Position numbers and translations under genes: made by a program
Shown: one piece after another, positions 1 through 8,662 of the stretch
Position numbering within the stretch: position 1 is the stretch's first letter
Layout: each line of letters begins with the position of its first letter
NCBI GenBank assembly: GCA_023393915.1
Contig: JAEXBS010000047.1
Coordinates: 496,001 to 560,000 of the forward strand
Reading direction: 5' to 3'
Origin: Bacteroidota bacterium
GTDB lineage: Bacteria; Bacteroidota; Bacteroidia; Flavobacteriales; Weeksellaceae
Length of the DNA stretch: 64,000 nucleotides
The notes under the pieces: model-generated
Seen by the model: the letters and a program-made list of their open reading frames with translations, nothing else
Database searches by the model: none
What the model was told of the DNA's origin: nothing

Positions 1-2
1 CA

Positions 3-257
3 CTTAACGTAGAACAACTCAACACTCCGCTATCACAAATTATTATCAGCATTGATGGAAACAAGTTATTTCAAGGCTGTGGACTGGGGTTAGAACATTG
101 TAGTGATACCGCACCGTGCCCCATTCATCACAGATACAAATTAGCTCGAGAGGCTGTAGAAAATTTATACTCCTCTATCCTTTTAAAAGAATTTAGAGAC
201 AATAAGGAATTCCAAATACTTAGACTAACTCGAGAAAAAAAATTTGAATTTAAATAA
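3..257 (+). CDS. Rrf2-family Fe-S transcriptional regulator, C-terminal part
   Basis: This is the 3' end of a gene that begins before the window; 84 codons are visible, ending in TAA. The reading frame contains CGLGLEHCSDTAPCP followed by IHHRYK. That is the three-cysteine [2Fe-2S] binding loop of Rrf2 regulators (IscR, NsrR, RsrR types), and the long helix after it matches the family C-terminus. NsrR-type members sense nitric oxide and repress NO-detoxifying and denitrification genes. Its place directly upstream of DUF2249, hemerythrin and nirK genes suggests the same role here. The HTH domain is outside the window, so the NsrR assignment is inference. Confidence 0.8.
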   Translation, partial: LNVEQLNTPLSQIIISIDGNKLFQGCGLGLEHCSDTAPCPIHHRYKLAREAVENLYSSILLKEFRDNKEFQILRLTREKKFEFK

Positions 258-301
258 GAGTAAATTATCCTATTATAAAATAAATATAAAAATCATTTAT
301 T

Positions 302-631
302 ATGTCAAAAACTACCACATTAAACGTAACTTTATTAGCTCCAAGAGAAAAACACCCAACTGTATTTGTTCACTTTGATCAGTTGAAAGAATCAGAGCAA
401 TTAATCATTGAGAACGACCACGACCCAAAACCTCTCTATTACGAGCTACTCGCAGAACGAGGTGATATTTTTGAATGGACGTACTTAGAAAAAGGACCAG
501 AATGGTTCAAAGTAAAAATAGAACTTAAAGGAGCGACAACGGAATCTCAAGATTCATCTCAAGATTCTCCAGAACTGAAGAAAGCCAAACTCTTACAAGA
601 ACGTTCGGTTCAGTTTAAATGCAATGAATAA
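302..631 (+). CDS. DUF2249 domain protein
   Basis: A 109-residue soluble protein. Residues about 7-75 match the DUF2249 pattern: a hydrophobic strand, HFDQL, the hallmark NDHDPKPLYYEL, then the WTYLEKGPEWFKVKI end. The last 30 residues are polar and Ser/Gln-rich and look disordered. DUF2249 proteins recur beside hemerythrins and NO-linked genes in many bacteria and resemble small SirA/TusA-like folds, but no biochemical role is established. It starts a same-strand run reaching nirK and SCO1, so a part in NO or nitrite metabolism is inferred from context. No TAnnTTTG box is obvious just upstream. Confidence 0.8.
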   Translation: MSKTTTLNVTLLAPREKHPTVFVHFDQLKESEQLIIENDHDPKPLYYELLAERGDIFEWTYLEKGPEWFKVKIELKGATTESQDSSQDSPELKKAKLLQERSVQFKCNE

Positions 632-670
632 CAAAAATCCCTTTACTTAACTTTATTAAAATTAGGACCT

Positions 671-1162
671 ATGAGCCCCACACCGATCAAACGCAATCCC
701 AGTTTAGTTCCATTATCTAGAGAGCACCACGGAACCCTATTGTTCTGCTGGAAATTGAAACTCGGATTAATGCGAAAATTATCCTTAGAGCGTATGATCC
801 GCTATATTCTTTGGTTCGAAAAGGAGCACCTAGCGCCTCATTTTGACTCAGAGGAACAACTCATATTTAAAAGTAATAAGGATCCATTGGTTAAAAAAGC
901 TCTAGACGAACATCGAGAAATAGAATCCCTTTTATGTAAGATTAAAAAAGCGGATACGAAGGCTGATGAACTTATCGCTGAGCTATCAGAAAAAATCAAT
1001 AAACATACCCGTTACGAAGAAAGAGAGCTCTTCCCTCATCTTGAACAGACACTCTCAGCAAAGGAGTTAGAGCAAATTGGAATCGAACTTGCAAAAGAGC
1101 CTCATACGGCAGATGAAAACTACGATGATCCTTTCTGGGAAGACTCCGCTACTAAATCATGA
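671..1162 (+). CDS. Hemerythrin HHE domain protein
   Basis: A 163-residue protein with the hemerythrin metal-ligand spacing: His19/His20 (REHHG), His57 with Glu61 (HFDSEE), His81 (DEHREIE), His112 (KHTRYEE) with Glu117, and His123 (FPHLEQ). These would bind a di-iron centre able to take O2 or NO. Bacterial HHE proteins act in oxygen or NO sensing and in repair of nitrosylated iron centres. It lies 39 bases after the first DUF2249 gene and 6 bases before the second, so the three are probably co-transcribed. A role in NO protection beside NirK is inference. Confidence 0.88.
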   Translation: MSPTPIKRNPSLVPLSREHHGTLLFCWKLKLGLMRKLSLERMIRYILWFEKEHLAPHFDSEEQLIFKSNKDPLVKKALDEHREIESLLCKIKKADTKADELIAELSEKINKHTRYEERELFPHLEQTLSAKELEQIGIELAKEPHTADENYDDPFWEDSATKS

Positions 1163-1168
1163 TGTGAA

Positions 1169-2005
1169 ATGAAAACGATCCATCCAAAAACCAAAATAAG
1201 TGAAATTATAGCTATGGATGTCCGGGCGATAGAAGCTATTGCCTCCCTTTCTAAACCATTAAATAAGTTAAGAAACCCTCTTTTAAGGAAGGTAATGGCT
1301 TCGCGCGTCACACTCAAAGAGGCTTGTGCCATGGGAAAAGTTAGTCCTCAAAAAATGAAAGATGCGCTTCTACCATTAGGAATTCAATTGGAGCTTTCAA
1401 TGCATGAGAATTTTGATTCTTCAGCATTGGAGCCCAGTTGGCTTAGAGAAGCGACTTCCAGCGAAATCACTCATTATGACGTTCGCTCTATTATAGAGGA
1501 AGGTAGCGATCCATTAAAGGAAATACTAAATAAGTTTAAGTACATTGAGCCCGGAAAAATATTGTGTATTCATAACACATTTGTTCCGACCCCACTTATT
1601 CATCTTTTGAAAGAGAAACTGGCTGAGGATTCTTTTGTAGAAAGAAAAGAGGACAAGCTGTTTTTGACCTATTTCCTGAAGAAAAACTCAAGCCTAGAGT
1701 CCGAAGCAACAGAGATTAATAAGAAAAACGACACCTTAGAATTCCATTCAAAGGATAGCTTCAAAACCATTCTAGCAGGTTTCTCCGAAACGCAAATTAA
1801 AAAACTAGATGTTCGTCACCTTGAGATGCCCTTACCGATGCAAACCATTTTACAAGAGCTTGCTGTACTCAAAGGGGAAGAAATACTTTGGGTGCAGCAC
1901 AAAAGAATTCCAATCTATCTTCTAGAAGAAATAAAAGAGTCCAATTTCAGAATTGATGCACTAGAAGAAGGAGAGAATCAAGTTCAGCTTCTTTTTAGAA
2001 AATAA
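1169..2005 (+). CDS. DUF1858-DUF2249-DUF2249 protein
   Basis: A 278-residue protein built of three parts. Residues 1-70 resemble the DUF1858-type helical domain (KTKISEIIAMD start). Two DUF2249-like domains follow at about 100-170 (HYDVRSIIEEG start) and 210-277 (KKLDVRHLEMPLP start), each ending in a hydrophobic strand. The second keeps the typical LDVR opening better than the first. A low-complexity polar linker of about 30 residues separates them. It lies 6 bases after the hemerythrin gene and 3 bases before the next membrane protein gene, so it is clearly in the same transcription unit. Function is unknown; NO or redox handling is a guess from context. Confidence 0.75.
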   Translation: MKTIHPKTKISEIIAMDVRAIEAIASLSKPLNKLRNPLLRKVMASRVTLKEACAMGKVSPQKMKDALLPLGIQLELSMHENFDSSALEPSWLREATSSEITHYDVRSIIEEGSDPLKEILNKFKYIEPGKILCIHNTFVPTPLIHLLKEKLAEDSFVERKEDKLFLTYFLKKNSSLESEATEINKKNDTLEFHSKDSFKTILAGFSETQIKKLDVRHLEMPLPMQTILQELAVLKGEEILWVQHKRIPIYLLEEIKESNFRIDALEEGENQVQLLFRK

Positions 2006-2008
2006 TCC

Positions 2009-3271
2009 ATGGCAGGCATCAATACTTCAAAATCGCCCTCCAATCGAGCTGTATTGCCCTACTATATTTCAGGAGCAATTCTATTCCTTTTACTTAGTCA
2101 ATTATTACTTTGGAATGCAGAAGTTTTGCATGGACATTATTTTAGTCCTAAACTTCTTGCAATGGTTCATTTGGCTGCCTTAGGTTGGGGCACTATGGTC
2201 ATATTTGGCGCCGGTCATCAGCTTCTGCCGGTCATTGCAGAAAGAAAATTATTTAATGAAAACTTAGCAGTATTAACGTGGTTCTTACTACTGGCAGGTA
2301 TAGGTCTGCTAGTTTGTGGATTCTGGACCTTTCATTCTGGGAAGCTATTGATTTCAGGAGGAGTTCTAGTAGTACTCGCCTCCGTAGGATTTTCCATCAA
2401 CGTATTCGGAACGGCCTACAATCAATCTAAAAAATCACCTCAAAAATTATTTTTGCTCTTTTCTTCTCTATGGCTATTAATTACCGTAATAGCTGGCCTT
2501 CTTTTGGCCATCAATCTCTTCTATCCTTATATAGAAAGAAACCATTTAGAGTTTTTAAAACTGCATGCCCATGCAGGACTTGCCGGCTGGTTCTTAATGC
2601 TCATCACGGGGGTAAGCACCAAATTGGTCCCCATGTTTCTTTTAGCAAAATCAGAAAGAAACGAACTACTATTTGCTAGTCTTATACTCCAAAATTTGGG
2701 GCTTCTCCTATTTGTTCTCGACGGCCTCTTCTTTTCGCCCCACCTACGATTGTATCTATATTATTTACTAATCTTGGTTGGTATTGTTGTATGGATTCTT
2801 TACTTATTCGACGCTTATAAAAACCGACTTCGTAAAAGAATAGAACTGCTCATGAAACAAACGATGCTTTCCTTCCTAAGTCTGATTCTAGCACTCTTCG
2901 TAGTCCCAATACTTATCCTTTCTACAGAACCTAAACATGCCATAACTTATGGTATCCTACTCTTTTTAGGATGGATCTCAGGAATTATTCTAGGAAAAAC
3001 CTTTAAAACCCTTCCTTTTATTGTTTGGAATACTCGGTTCGCCTCTCGCTCTGGCAAAGAAAAGGTACCCTTACCTAGCACACTATATAGTCTAAAGTTG
3101 GTGCGGATTCAAACCCTCCTCTATTGTCTATCCCTACCTCTACTAATTGTCGGAGTTAGCTTCCACTGGATTAGCTTAACTACCCTATCATTAGCCCTTT
3201 GGAATTTAATGGCTCTACTCTATCTTATTAACCTTTATAAGGTTCTTCGACCCTTATTCAATCTGAAATAA
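2009..3271 (+). CDS. Polytopic haem-copper oxidase subunit I-like membrane protein
   Basis: A 420-residue, very hydrophobic protein with roughly 11-12 membrane segments. Conserved histidines sit in the pattern of the cbb3/NorB-like superfamily: His54 (MVHLAALGWGT), His70 (GAGHQLLPV), and His186/His188 (LHAHAGLAGWF) followed by STKLVPMF. It is shorter than true oxidase catalytic subunits, and I do not see a clear HH pair for the binuclear centre, so it may bind haem without being an oxidase. NnrS, a haem-copper membrane protein of denitrifiers, is an alternative label. The neighbours (DUF2249, hemerythrin, nirK) favour a role in NO response. Confidence 0.6.
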   Translation: MAGINTSKSPSNRAVLPYYISGAILFLLLSQLLLWNAEVLHGHYFSPKLLAMVHLAALGWGTMVIFGAGHQLLPVIAERKLFNENLAVLTWFLLLAGIGLLVCGFWTFHSGKLLISGGVLVVLASVGFSINVFGTAYNQSKKSPQKLFLLFSSLWLLITVIAGLLLAINLFYPYIERNHLEFLKLHAHAGLAGWFLMLITGVSTKLVPMFLLAKSERNELLFASLILQNLGLLLFVLDGLFFSPHLRLYLYYLLILVGIVVWILYLFDAYKNRLRKRIELLMKQTMLSFLSLILALFVVPILILSTEPKHAITYGILLFLGWISGIILGKTFKTLPFIVWNTRFASRSGKEKVPLPSTLYSLKLVRIQTLLYCLSLPLLIVGVSFHWISLTTLSLALWNLMALLYLINLYKVLRPLFNLK

Positions 3272-3278
3272 ACCTATC

Positions 3279-3602
3279 ATGAATACTACAAATCATAAAG
3301 AACTTCCAAAAGACGAACGTGCACTAAATGTTCTATACGAAGTAATTGACCCTGAATTACAAGTAAACATAGTTGATTTAGGCTTAGTTTACGATATTGA
3401 ATTCTTAGAAAACCACATCAAAGTAATAATGACGCTTACCTCTCGGTTTTGTCCAATGGGAGACGCCATCCAGCAGGGAGTAACCAACGCCCTAGAATCA
3501 GAATTCCCAGGCGAAACTATTGAGATTGAACTTACTTTCTCTCCCGCATGGAGTATGGACCTTGTTTCTGCGGAGGGCAGGGAGCAACTGGCCGAGAGAT
3601 AA
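3279..3602 (+). CDS. DUF59 / MIP18-family metal-sulfur cluster assembly protein
   Basis: A 107-residue protein that is a single DUF59 domain: DPELQVNIVDLGLVYDIE near residues 24-41, then MTLTSRFCPMGD with the conserved cysteine, and a hydrophobic C-terminal strand. Family members (SufT, PaaD, MIP18) help assemble or insert iron-sulfur or other metal clusters. It begins 7 bases after the membrane protein gene. In this cluster it could serve maturation of metal centres in the NO/nitrite pathway; that is inference. The short track ORF at its 3' end in another frame is not coding. Confidence 0.82.
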   Translation: MNTTNHKELPKDERALNVLYEVIDPELQVNIVDLGLVYDIEFLENHIKVIMTLTSRFCPMGDAIQQGVTNALESEFPGETIEIELTFSPAWSMDLVSAEGREQLAER

Positions 3603-3666
3603 TCTTTGGAATAATGAATATTTCATCACCTTTTTAGCATTACTGATTTTTCTCATAAGCATATTC

Positions 3667-3697
3667 TTGCTTTGCGTCTTAAAATCGGATACTTTTG
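3667..3697 (+). promoter_or_regulatory. Bacteroidota-type promoter for nirK
   Basis: TTG at 3667-3669, a 20-base spacer, and TACTTTTG at 3690-3697 match the Bacteroidota consensus TTG-N(17-23)-TAnnTTTG. Transcription would start near 3702, after the first in-frame ATG of the long ORF (3672). This supports translation from the ATG at 3717. Confidence 0.65.
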
Positions 3698-3716
3698 TCC
3701 TATTAAAATTAATGTT

Positions 3717-4754
3717 ATGAAAAAGACGCTACTGTTCCTGAGCACCGCATTTGTACTTTTAGGTGCATGCAAAGAAAACAACATGAAAAACGCAGGAGAT
3801 ACACCTGCAACACAGGCCGTAGAAATCAAAGCTACTGGCGCTCCTGAAGTTCAACCAATGGTGAATCCACCTTCTGTTCCAAAACCTGTAGGAGATCGCG
3901 AAGCCAAGAAAATTGTAGTTCATATGGAAGCTACTGAAATTGAAGGAGAACTTGCTGACGGGGTGACCTACAAATTCTGGACTTTCAATAACACCGTTCC
4001 TGGAACCTTCGTTAGAGTTAGAGTCGGAGACGATGTTGAACTGCATTTAAAAAATGCTAGTAACAGTGTAATGCCTCACAACATTGACCTGCACGCCGTG
4101 AATGGTCCTGGAGGAGGAGCCGAAGCCACCAACGTGGCACCTGGTAAAACTGCCATCTTCAAATTCAAAGCACTTCAACCTGGACTTTATGTCTACCACT
4201 GTGCGATGGCCCCTGTTCCCATGCACATTGCCAATGGAATGTACGGTCTGATCTTAGTAGAACCTGAAGGAGGACTTCCAGAAGTAGACAGAGAATACTA
4301 TATCATGCAAGGAGAGTTCTATACTACAGGGAAAACGGACGAACAAGGTTTCCAAGATTTTGACCAAGATAAAGGCTTAGATGAAAACCCAACCTATGTA
4401 GTATTCAACGGTAAGAAAAACGCCTTAATGGGAGCAGGAGCACTTCAAGCTAAAGTAGGAGAAACTGTTCGATTATTTGTAGGTAATGCAGGTCCAAACC
4501 TAGTGAGTTCTTTCCACGTCATTGGTGAAATTTTTGACCGAGTTTATGTTGAAGGAGGAAGCCTAGTAAATGAAAACGTACAAACTACAGTTATTCCAGC
4601 AGGAGGTGCTGCAATGGTAGAGATGAAAGTGGAAGTTCCTGGAGAATACGTCTTAGTTGACCACTCTATTTTCCGAGCATTCAACAAAGGAGCTATAGGT
4701 AAACTTGTGGTAACTGGAGAAGAGGATGAAAGAGTCTTCCATAAAATCAAATAA
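3717..4754 (+). CDS. nirK: Copper-containing nitrite reductase (NO-forming), lipoprotein
   Basis: Reduces nitrite to nitric oxide in the periplasm or at the outer membrane. The 345-residue protein starts with a lipoprotein signal (LLGAC, Cys18). All copper ligands of the family are visible: type 1 copper His121, Cys162, His170 and Met175; type 2 copper His126, His161 and His316. Catalytic Asp124 and His267 (SSFHVIGE) are also present. Two cupredoxin domains span about 60-190 and 195-340. The start at 3717 is chosen for the signal peptide and the promoter just upstream; the earlier ATG at 3672 would add an unlikely leader. A downstream SCO1 gene fits a need for copper delivery. Confidence 0.95.
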   Translation: MKKTLLFLSTAFVLLGACKENNMKNAGDTPATQAVEIKATGAPEVQPMVNPPSVPKPVGDREAKKIVVHMEATEIEGELADGVTYKFWTFNNTVPGTFVRVRVGDDVELHLKNASNSVMPHNIDLHAVNGPGGGAEATNVAPGKTAIFKFKALQPGLYVYHCAMAPVPMHIANGMYGLILVEPEGGLPEVDREYYIMQGEFYTTGKTDEQGFQDFDQDKGLDENPTYVVFNGKKNALMGAGALQAKVGETVRLFVGNAGPNLVSSFHVIGEIFDRVYVEGGSLVNENVQTTVIPAGGAAMVEMKVEVPGEYVLVDHSIFRAFNKGAIGKLVVTGEEDERVFHKIK

Positions 4755-4785
4755 TTACAACCAACCTTAAAAAGTGATAAAAAAA

Positions 4786-5628
4786 ATGAGAACTCCTAAC
4801 GCATATTTGATCCATATCCTAGTCGTGATGGGCTTCTTAACCACACTTTTCTCCTGTAGTCCTAACCGGACTACAGGGAAAAGTTTACCTTCAGTAAACC
4901 TCGCTGATCTCCAATCAGTAAAGACCGAGGTGGAAATGGTAAAAATAGAAGGGAATAAGTATCTACCCTTCTATGGTAATGACACCATCTTAGTTGAAGT
5001 AGAGGACTTCCTACTTGACGAAAGACCTGTTACTCATAGAGAGTTTCTAGAATTTGTAAGACAAAACCCACAGTGGAGAAAGAGCACAGTTAAGCGTTTG
5101 TTTGCAGACGAAGATTATCTTAAAGATTGGCCTTCTGACCTTGCTCTTCCAAAGGGAGTAGATCCTGAATCACCAGTGGTATTTGTTTCTTGGTTTGCCG
5201 CACGAGCATATGCGAAAAGTGCTGGAAAAAGATTACCTACCTTAGATGAATGGGAACTCATCGCGCTAGCTGATGAAAATAAAAAAGATGCACGAGACGA
5301 GCCTCATTACTCAGAGGAAATCATTGATCTATACAACCAAAAATACCGAGAAAAAGGTAAAGTCATGGAATCAGACCCTAACATTTACGGTGTATACAAT
5401 GTCTTTGACTTAGTGTGGGAATGGACCGAGGATTTCAATTCCATAATGGTTACATCTGATTCAAGGAATAGCAAATACGACGACAAAGGCTTATTCTGTG
5501 CGGCCGGAGCAACCTCTGCGACAGACAAACTTAATTATGCGGCCTTTATGCGCTACGCGATGCGTGCTAGTTTGAAAGCGGATTACTCCGTTGCCAATCT
5601 TGGTTTTCGGTGCGCGAAAGACCTTTAA
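4786..5628 (+). CDS. SUMF1/FGE-family lipoprotein of the nir cluster
   Basis: About 280 residues with an N-terminal signal ending in the lipobox LFSC. The body matches the formylglycine-generating enzyme / EgtB / PvdO fold: an early EMVKIEGNKYLPFYG strand, PVTHREFLEFV, PVVFVSWFAARAYAKSAGKRLPT, EWEWTED-like DLVWEWTED, and the C-terminal MRASLKADYSVANLGFRC. Family members use copper or iron or have lost catalysis; the SUMF1-type lipoproteins of Bacteroidota beside nirK or nosZ have no proven reaction. GTG at 4774 is an alternative start; ATG 4786 gives a more usual signal peptide. It lies 31 bases after nirK. Confidence 0.8.
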   Translation: MRTPNAYLIHILVVMGFLTTLFSCSPNRTTGKSLPSVNLADLQSVKTEVEMVKIEGNKYLPFYGNDTILVEVEDFLLDERPVTHREFLEFVRQNPQWRKSTVKRLFADEDYLKDWPSDLALPKGVDPESPVVFVSWFAARAYAKSAGKRLPTLDEWELIALADENKKDARDEPHYSEEIIDLYNQKYREKGKVMESDPNIYGVYNVFDLVWEWTEDFNSIMVTSDSRNSKYDDKGLFCAAGATSATDKLNYAAFMRYAMRASLKADYSVANLGFRCAKDL

Positions 5629-5649
5629 TCCTTAAAAACTTAAAAAAAA

Positions 5650-6219
5650 ATGAAAACACTCTATCTCTTATTAGTACCCTTATTACTATTTGCTTGCAAT
5701 CAAAACGCTAGTAACACTCAAAACACCACAAATCCAGAATCAGAGTCAATCTACCTTTTAGATTCTAAATGGCAAACTCACACAGGAGAAACCGTACATT
5801 TAAGCGACCTCGAAGGTAAAAACACCGTGGTAACGATGATTTTCACATCCTGTACTACCGCGTGTCCTTTACTGGTTGCTGATATGAAGAAAATATATGA
5901 TGGTCTTGATGCGAAGCATAAAAAAGACACCCAAATGGTATTATTCTCAATCGATCCTAAAAACGATAGCGTTGAGGCCTTGGCCAAGTATGCAGATTTA
6001 CACCACCTCGATAGCCCGAACTGGAAACTTATGGTCAGCGACGAAGAAAACATTCGGAACCTAGCCAACGTTCTGGCGGTTAAATACAAAGAAATATCCC
6101 CAGTAGAATTTTCTCATTCCAATATCATTACCGTACTGGATGGAAATGGTGTTATTGTAAAACAGGTTGAGGGAACAGTGAATCATCACAAAATAAGCAG
6201 TGCAGTTAACAGTCTTTAA
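5650..6219 (+). CDS. SCO1/SenC family copper chaperone lipoprotein
   Basis: A 189-residue thioredoxin-fold protein, probably anchored by Cys16 (LLLFAC). The copper-binding CxxxC is Cys68-Cys72 (FTSCTTACP) and the distal ligand is His156 (EFSHSN). SCO proteins pass copper or electrons to copper enzymes such as cytochrome oxidase CuA, nitrous oxide reductase or nitrite reductase. It is the last gene of the nirK run, 21 bases after the SUMF1-like gene and before a strong terminator, so service to NirK is the likely job. Confidence 0.9.
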   Translation: MKTLYLLLVPLLLFACNQNASNTQNTTNPESESIYLLDSKWQTHTGETVHLSDLEGKNTVVTMIFTSCTTACPLLVADMKKIYDGLDAKHKKDTQMVLFSIDPKNDSVEALAKYADLHHLDSPNWKLMVSDEENIRNLANVLAVKYKEISPVEFSHSNIITVLDGNGVIVKQVEGTVNHHKISSAVNSL

Positions 6220-6280
6220 CTAAATTATAAAACTAGGGAGTAGCAGTCCCCATTTTTCATTTTTTCATTTTTTTAAGGGG

Positions 6281-6314
6281 TACCCTTCCATCGCATGTAT
6301 GGAAGGGTATTTTT
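6281..6314 (+). terminator. Rho-independent terminator of the nirK-SCO1 unit
   Basis: A perfect 11-bp stem (6281-6291 with 6299-6309) around a 7-base loop, followed by a T-rich run from 6310. It lies about 60 bases after the SCO1 stop codon. Confidence 0.9.
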
Positions 6315-6450
6315 ATTATTCTGACCTATGCAATTGAGCTGATTATTGATAAAAGCATAATTTTTACCAAATTCCAATTTGTTTTATAAATAATCACAAT
6401 AATTTAGAGTAATATTTTTTAATTCAAATAAAAATTAATTTTAATTTTAT

Positions 6451-6465
6451 TTAGAATAATTCTAA
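6451..6465 (+). promoter_or_regulatory. Fur-box-like palindrome upstream of TonB receptor
   Basis: TTAGAAT-A-ATTCTAA is a perfect 7-1-7 inverted repeat. It resembles the TTTAGAATnATTCTAAA-type sites proposed for Fur in flavobacteria. It sits 8 bases upstream of the -7 box, where a repressor would block RNA polymerase. Fur control of the siderophore receptor is inferred. Confidence 0.6.
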
Positions 6466-6473
6466 TTACTATT

Positions 6474-6481
6474 TACCTTTG
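6474..6481 (+). promoter_or_regulatory. -7 promoter box for TonB receptor
   Basis: TACCTTTG exactly matches TAnnTTTG, 28 bases before the receptor start codon. The region upstream is very AT-rich. Confidence 0.65.
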
Positions 6482-6509
6482 CCGGCGAACTATTAATAAC
6501 AATTAAACT

Positions 6510-8645
6510 ATGAAGAAATTAATCGTCCCTATAATTTTAGTATTCCAAGGAAGTTTATCTGCTCAAAAAGTAGACACCACTCATGTACAAGATATTACTG
6601 AAGTGATTATTAACCAAACGAAAACTTATAAAAACGAAAATGCCTTTGCTGTATCCAAACTAAATCTAAAAGATATTGAAAACCCGCAGGTATACAACAG
6701 CATTCCGAAAGTTATGCTTAGGGATCAAGTTGCAACCAATTTTAAAAGTGTTCTTTCCAATGCGACCGGAATCACTCGCCTTTGGGAAAGCACCTCTAGA
6801 GGAGGAGACGGGGCCGAATACTATACCATGAGAGGGTTTTCAACTCAATCTAGGCTCGTTAATGGCATGGCGAGTTTTAACAACGGAGGATTAGATCCTG
6901 CTAATATTGAAAACATCGATGTGATCAAAGGTCCCTCAGGAACCCTTTATGGAGGAAGTCTCGTTTCTTACGGCGGACTAATCAACCTTCAAACTAAAAA
7001 ACCTTCCGAGGATTTTTCTGGACATCTTGATTACATTACAGGGACCAATGGACTTCACCGCGTTACAGCAGACATCAACACCCCAGTAAGTAAAGGACTT
7101 TTCATTCGAGTGAATTCGGCCTACCATCAAGAAAATTCTTTTCAGGACGCAGGTTTTACACGTTCCTTTTTCATTGCTCCCTCTTTGAAATACGAGGCCA
7201 GCGATCGACTCACCTTTTTGGTCAATACGGAATTCAAATCAAACGAATCGGCCAACGCACCGATGATTTTCTTAAATCGTAACGCCCCCCTATCGTTCGA
7301 TAGTATGGAACTTTTTGAAAAAAGTTATGATAAATCTTATACAAGCAATAACTTAACTACAAAGAATCCAACGTACAGCATTCAAAGTCAGATGATCTAT
7401 AAAATCTCCCCTAGCTGGACTTCACAAACCCTCTTCTCCTCTAGTTCGAGTAAAGCGACGGGATACTATCAATACTTGTGGGACGCATCGAACGGAGATG
7501 AATTCACACGTATGCTAGCACAGTCCAACAGCGAAACACTAGCCACTGGAGTGCAGCAGAATTTCATTGGAGATTTCATGGTTGGAAACATGAGAAACCG
7601 ATTGGTCGTAGGCCTCGATTACCTAGGCACTTCAGTTATCAACAACGACTCAGAGTGGGTTAGTTTTGGAACGGTTTCTCTTCAAAACCAAACCGATACT
7701 GCTGTACTTACTCAAATGGGAGCGGATCAAGCGCTAGCCAATGCTAATGTCGTCCCAGCCAAAGCTCAAACGCACATCAAAAGTCTCTATTTCTCCAATG
7801 TACTCAACTTACTTCCGAACCTTTCTGCAATGATCTCCTTACGTGCAGACAATTTTAGTGGAAAACCAACCCAATGGTCTACGGAGGAACTCGAGAACCA
7901 AACCACTTTCTCACCAAAGTTCGGAATCGTTTATCAACCCATCCTAAATAAGCTTTCCCTTTTTGCTAATTACATGAACGGGTTCCAATACCTCACGCCC
8001 GTTAAAGTTACCACCCCTGGTTCTTCAACCCCTACCCTGCAAATCTTTGATCCAGAAAGAGCAAACCAATGGGAGGCAGGAGCTAAAGCCAATTTATTAC
8101 AAAACAAGCTGTCCTTAACAGCAAGTTACTACCATATTAAGGTGAGCAATAAAATCATGTCGGATCCTGACAATATGAATAACTCGATTCAAGGCGGCGA
8201 GGTCTTAAGCGAAGGAGTAGAATTCTCAGCAGTTGGAAATCCCCTAGAAGGCCTAAGTGTAATAGCAGGGTTTGCAAAAAACTTTTCAAAACAAATTTCA
8301 GGGGATCCAACTTACAACAATCTAAGACCAGAAGAGGCAGGACCTGAGATACTCGCTAATTTATGGGCCAACTATAAAGTACCTCACGGGCATCTAAAAG
8401 ACATTGCCATTGGCGTTGGTTTCAACCACGCGAGTGAACACCTAACATTAAACCGCGCTACCATTGGAACTTTTACGCTTCCTGCTTACACTGTGTTTAA
8501 TGCTATGGTGGGTTACTTCCCTAGCCGCTATTCGGTTGCTCTAAAACTAGACAATTTCACAAACGAAAAATACTTTTCTGGTTGGAGTACGGTGACTCCG
8601 CAAAAGACCCGGTCTTTTTCTTTAGCTCTCGGATTTAATTTTTAA
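6510..8645 (+). CDS. TonB-dependent siderophore receptor
   Basis: A 711-residue outer membrane receptor with a signal peptide ending at SLSAQ (about residue 19). The plug domain is at about 60-165, with VLSNATGITRL, YTMRGF and the VIKGPSGTLYGG motif. A beta-barrel follows, ending in an aromatic-terminated strand (SFSLALGFNF). There is no carboxypeptidase-like N-terminal extension, which separates it from SusC-type receptors and fits the siderophore class. The next gene is a PepSY membrane protein often paired with ferric-siderophore receptors, and the promoter carries a Fur-like palindrome. Together these point to ferric siderophore import under iron control. The ligand cannot be read from the sequence. 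Confidence 0.88.
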   Translation: MKKLIVPIILVFQGSLSAQKVDTTHVQDITEVIINQTKTYKNENAFAVSKLNLKDIENPQVYNSIPKVMLRDQVATNFKSVLSNATGITRLWESTSRGGDGAEYYTMRGFSTQSRLVNGMASFNNGGLDPANIENIDVIKGPSGTLYGGSLVSYGGLINLQTKKPSEDFSGHLDYITGTNGLHRVTADINTPVSKGLFIRVNSAYHQENSFQDAGFTRSFFIAPSLKYEASDRLTFLVNTEFKSNESANAPMIFLNRNAPLSFDSMELFEKSYDKSYTSNNLTTKNPTYSIQSQMIYKISPSWTSQTLFSSSSSKATGYYQYLWDASNGDEFTRMLAQSNSETLATGVQQNFIGDFMVGNMRNRLVVGLDYLGTSVINNDSEWVSFGTVSLQNQTDTAVLTQMGADQALANANVVPAKAQTHIKSLYFSNVLNLLPNLSAMISLRADNFSGKPTQWSTEELENQTTFSPKFGIVYQPILNKLSLFANYMNGFQYLTPVKVTTPGSSTPTLQIFDPERANQWEAGAKANLLQNKLSLTASYYHIKVSNKIMSDPDNMNNSIQGGEVLSEGVEFSAVGNPLEGLSVIAGFAKNFSKQISGDPTYNNLRPEEAGPEILANLWANYKVPHGHLKDIAIGVGFNHASEHLTLNRATIGTFTLPAYTVFNAMVGYFPSRYSVALKLDNFTNEKYFSGWSTVTPQKTRSFSLALGFNF

Positions 8646-8662
8646 TACTACTGTTTTCTCCT

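Noticed and set aside
3520..3720. 66-codon ORF between the DUF59 and nirK genes
   Set aside because: It overlaps the end of the DUF59 gene and the nirK promoter and start; hydrophobic but without a good start or spacing.
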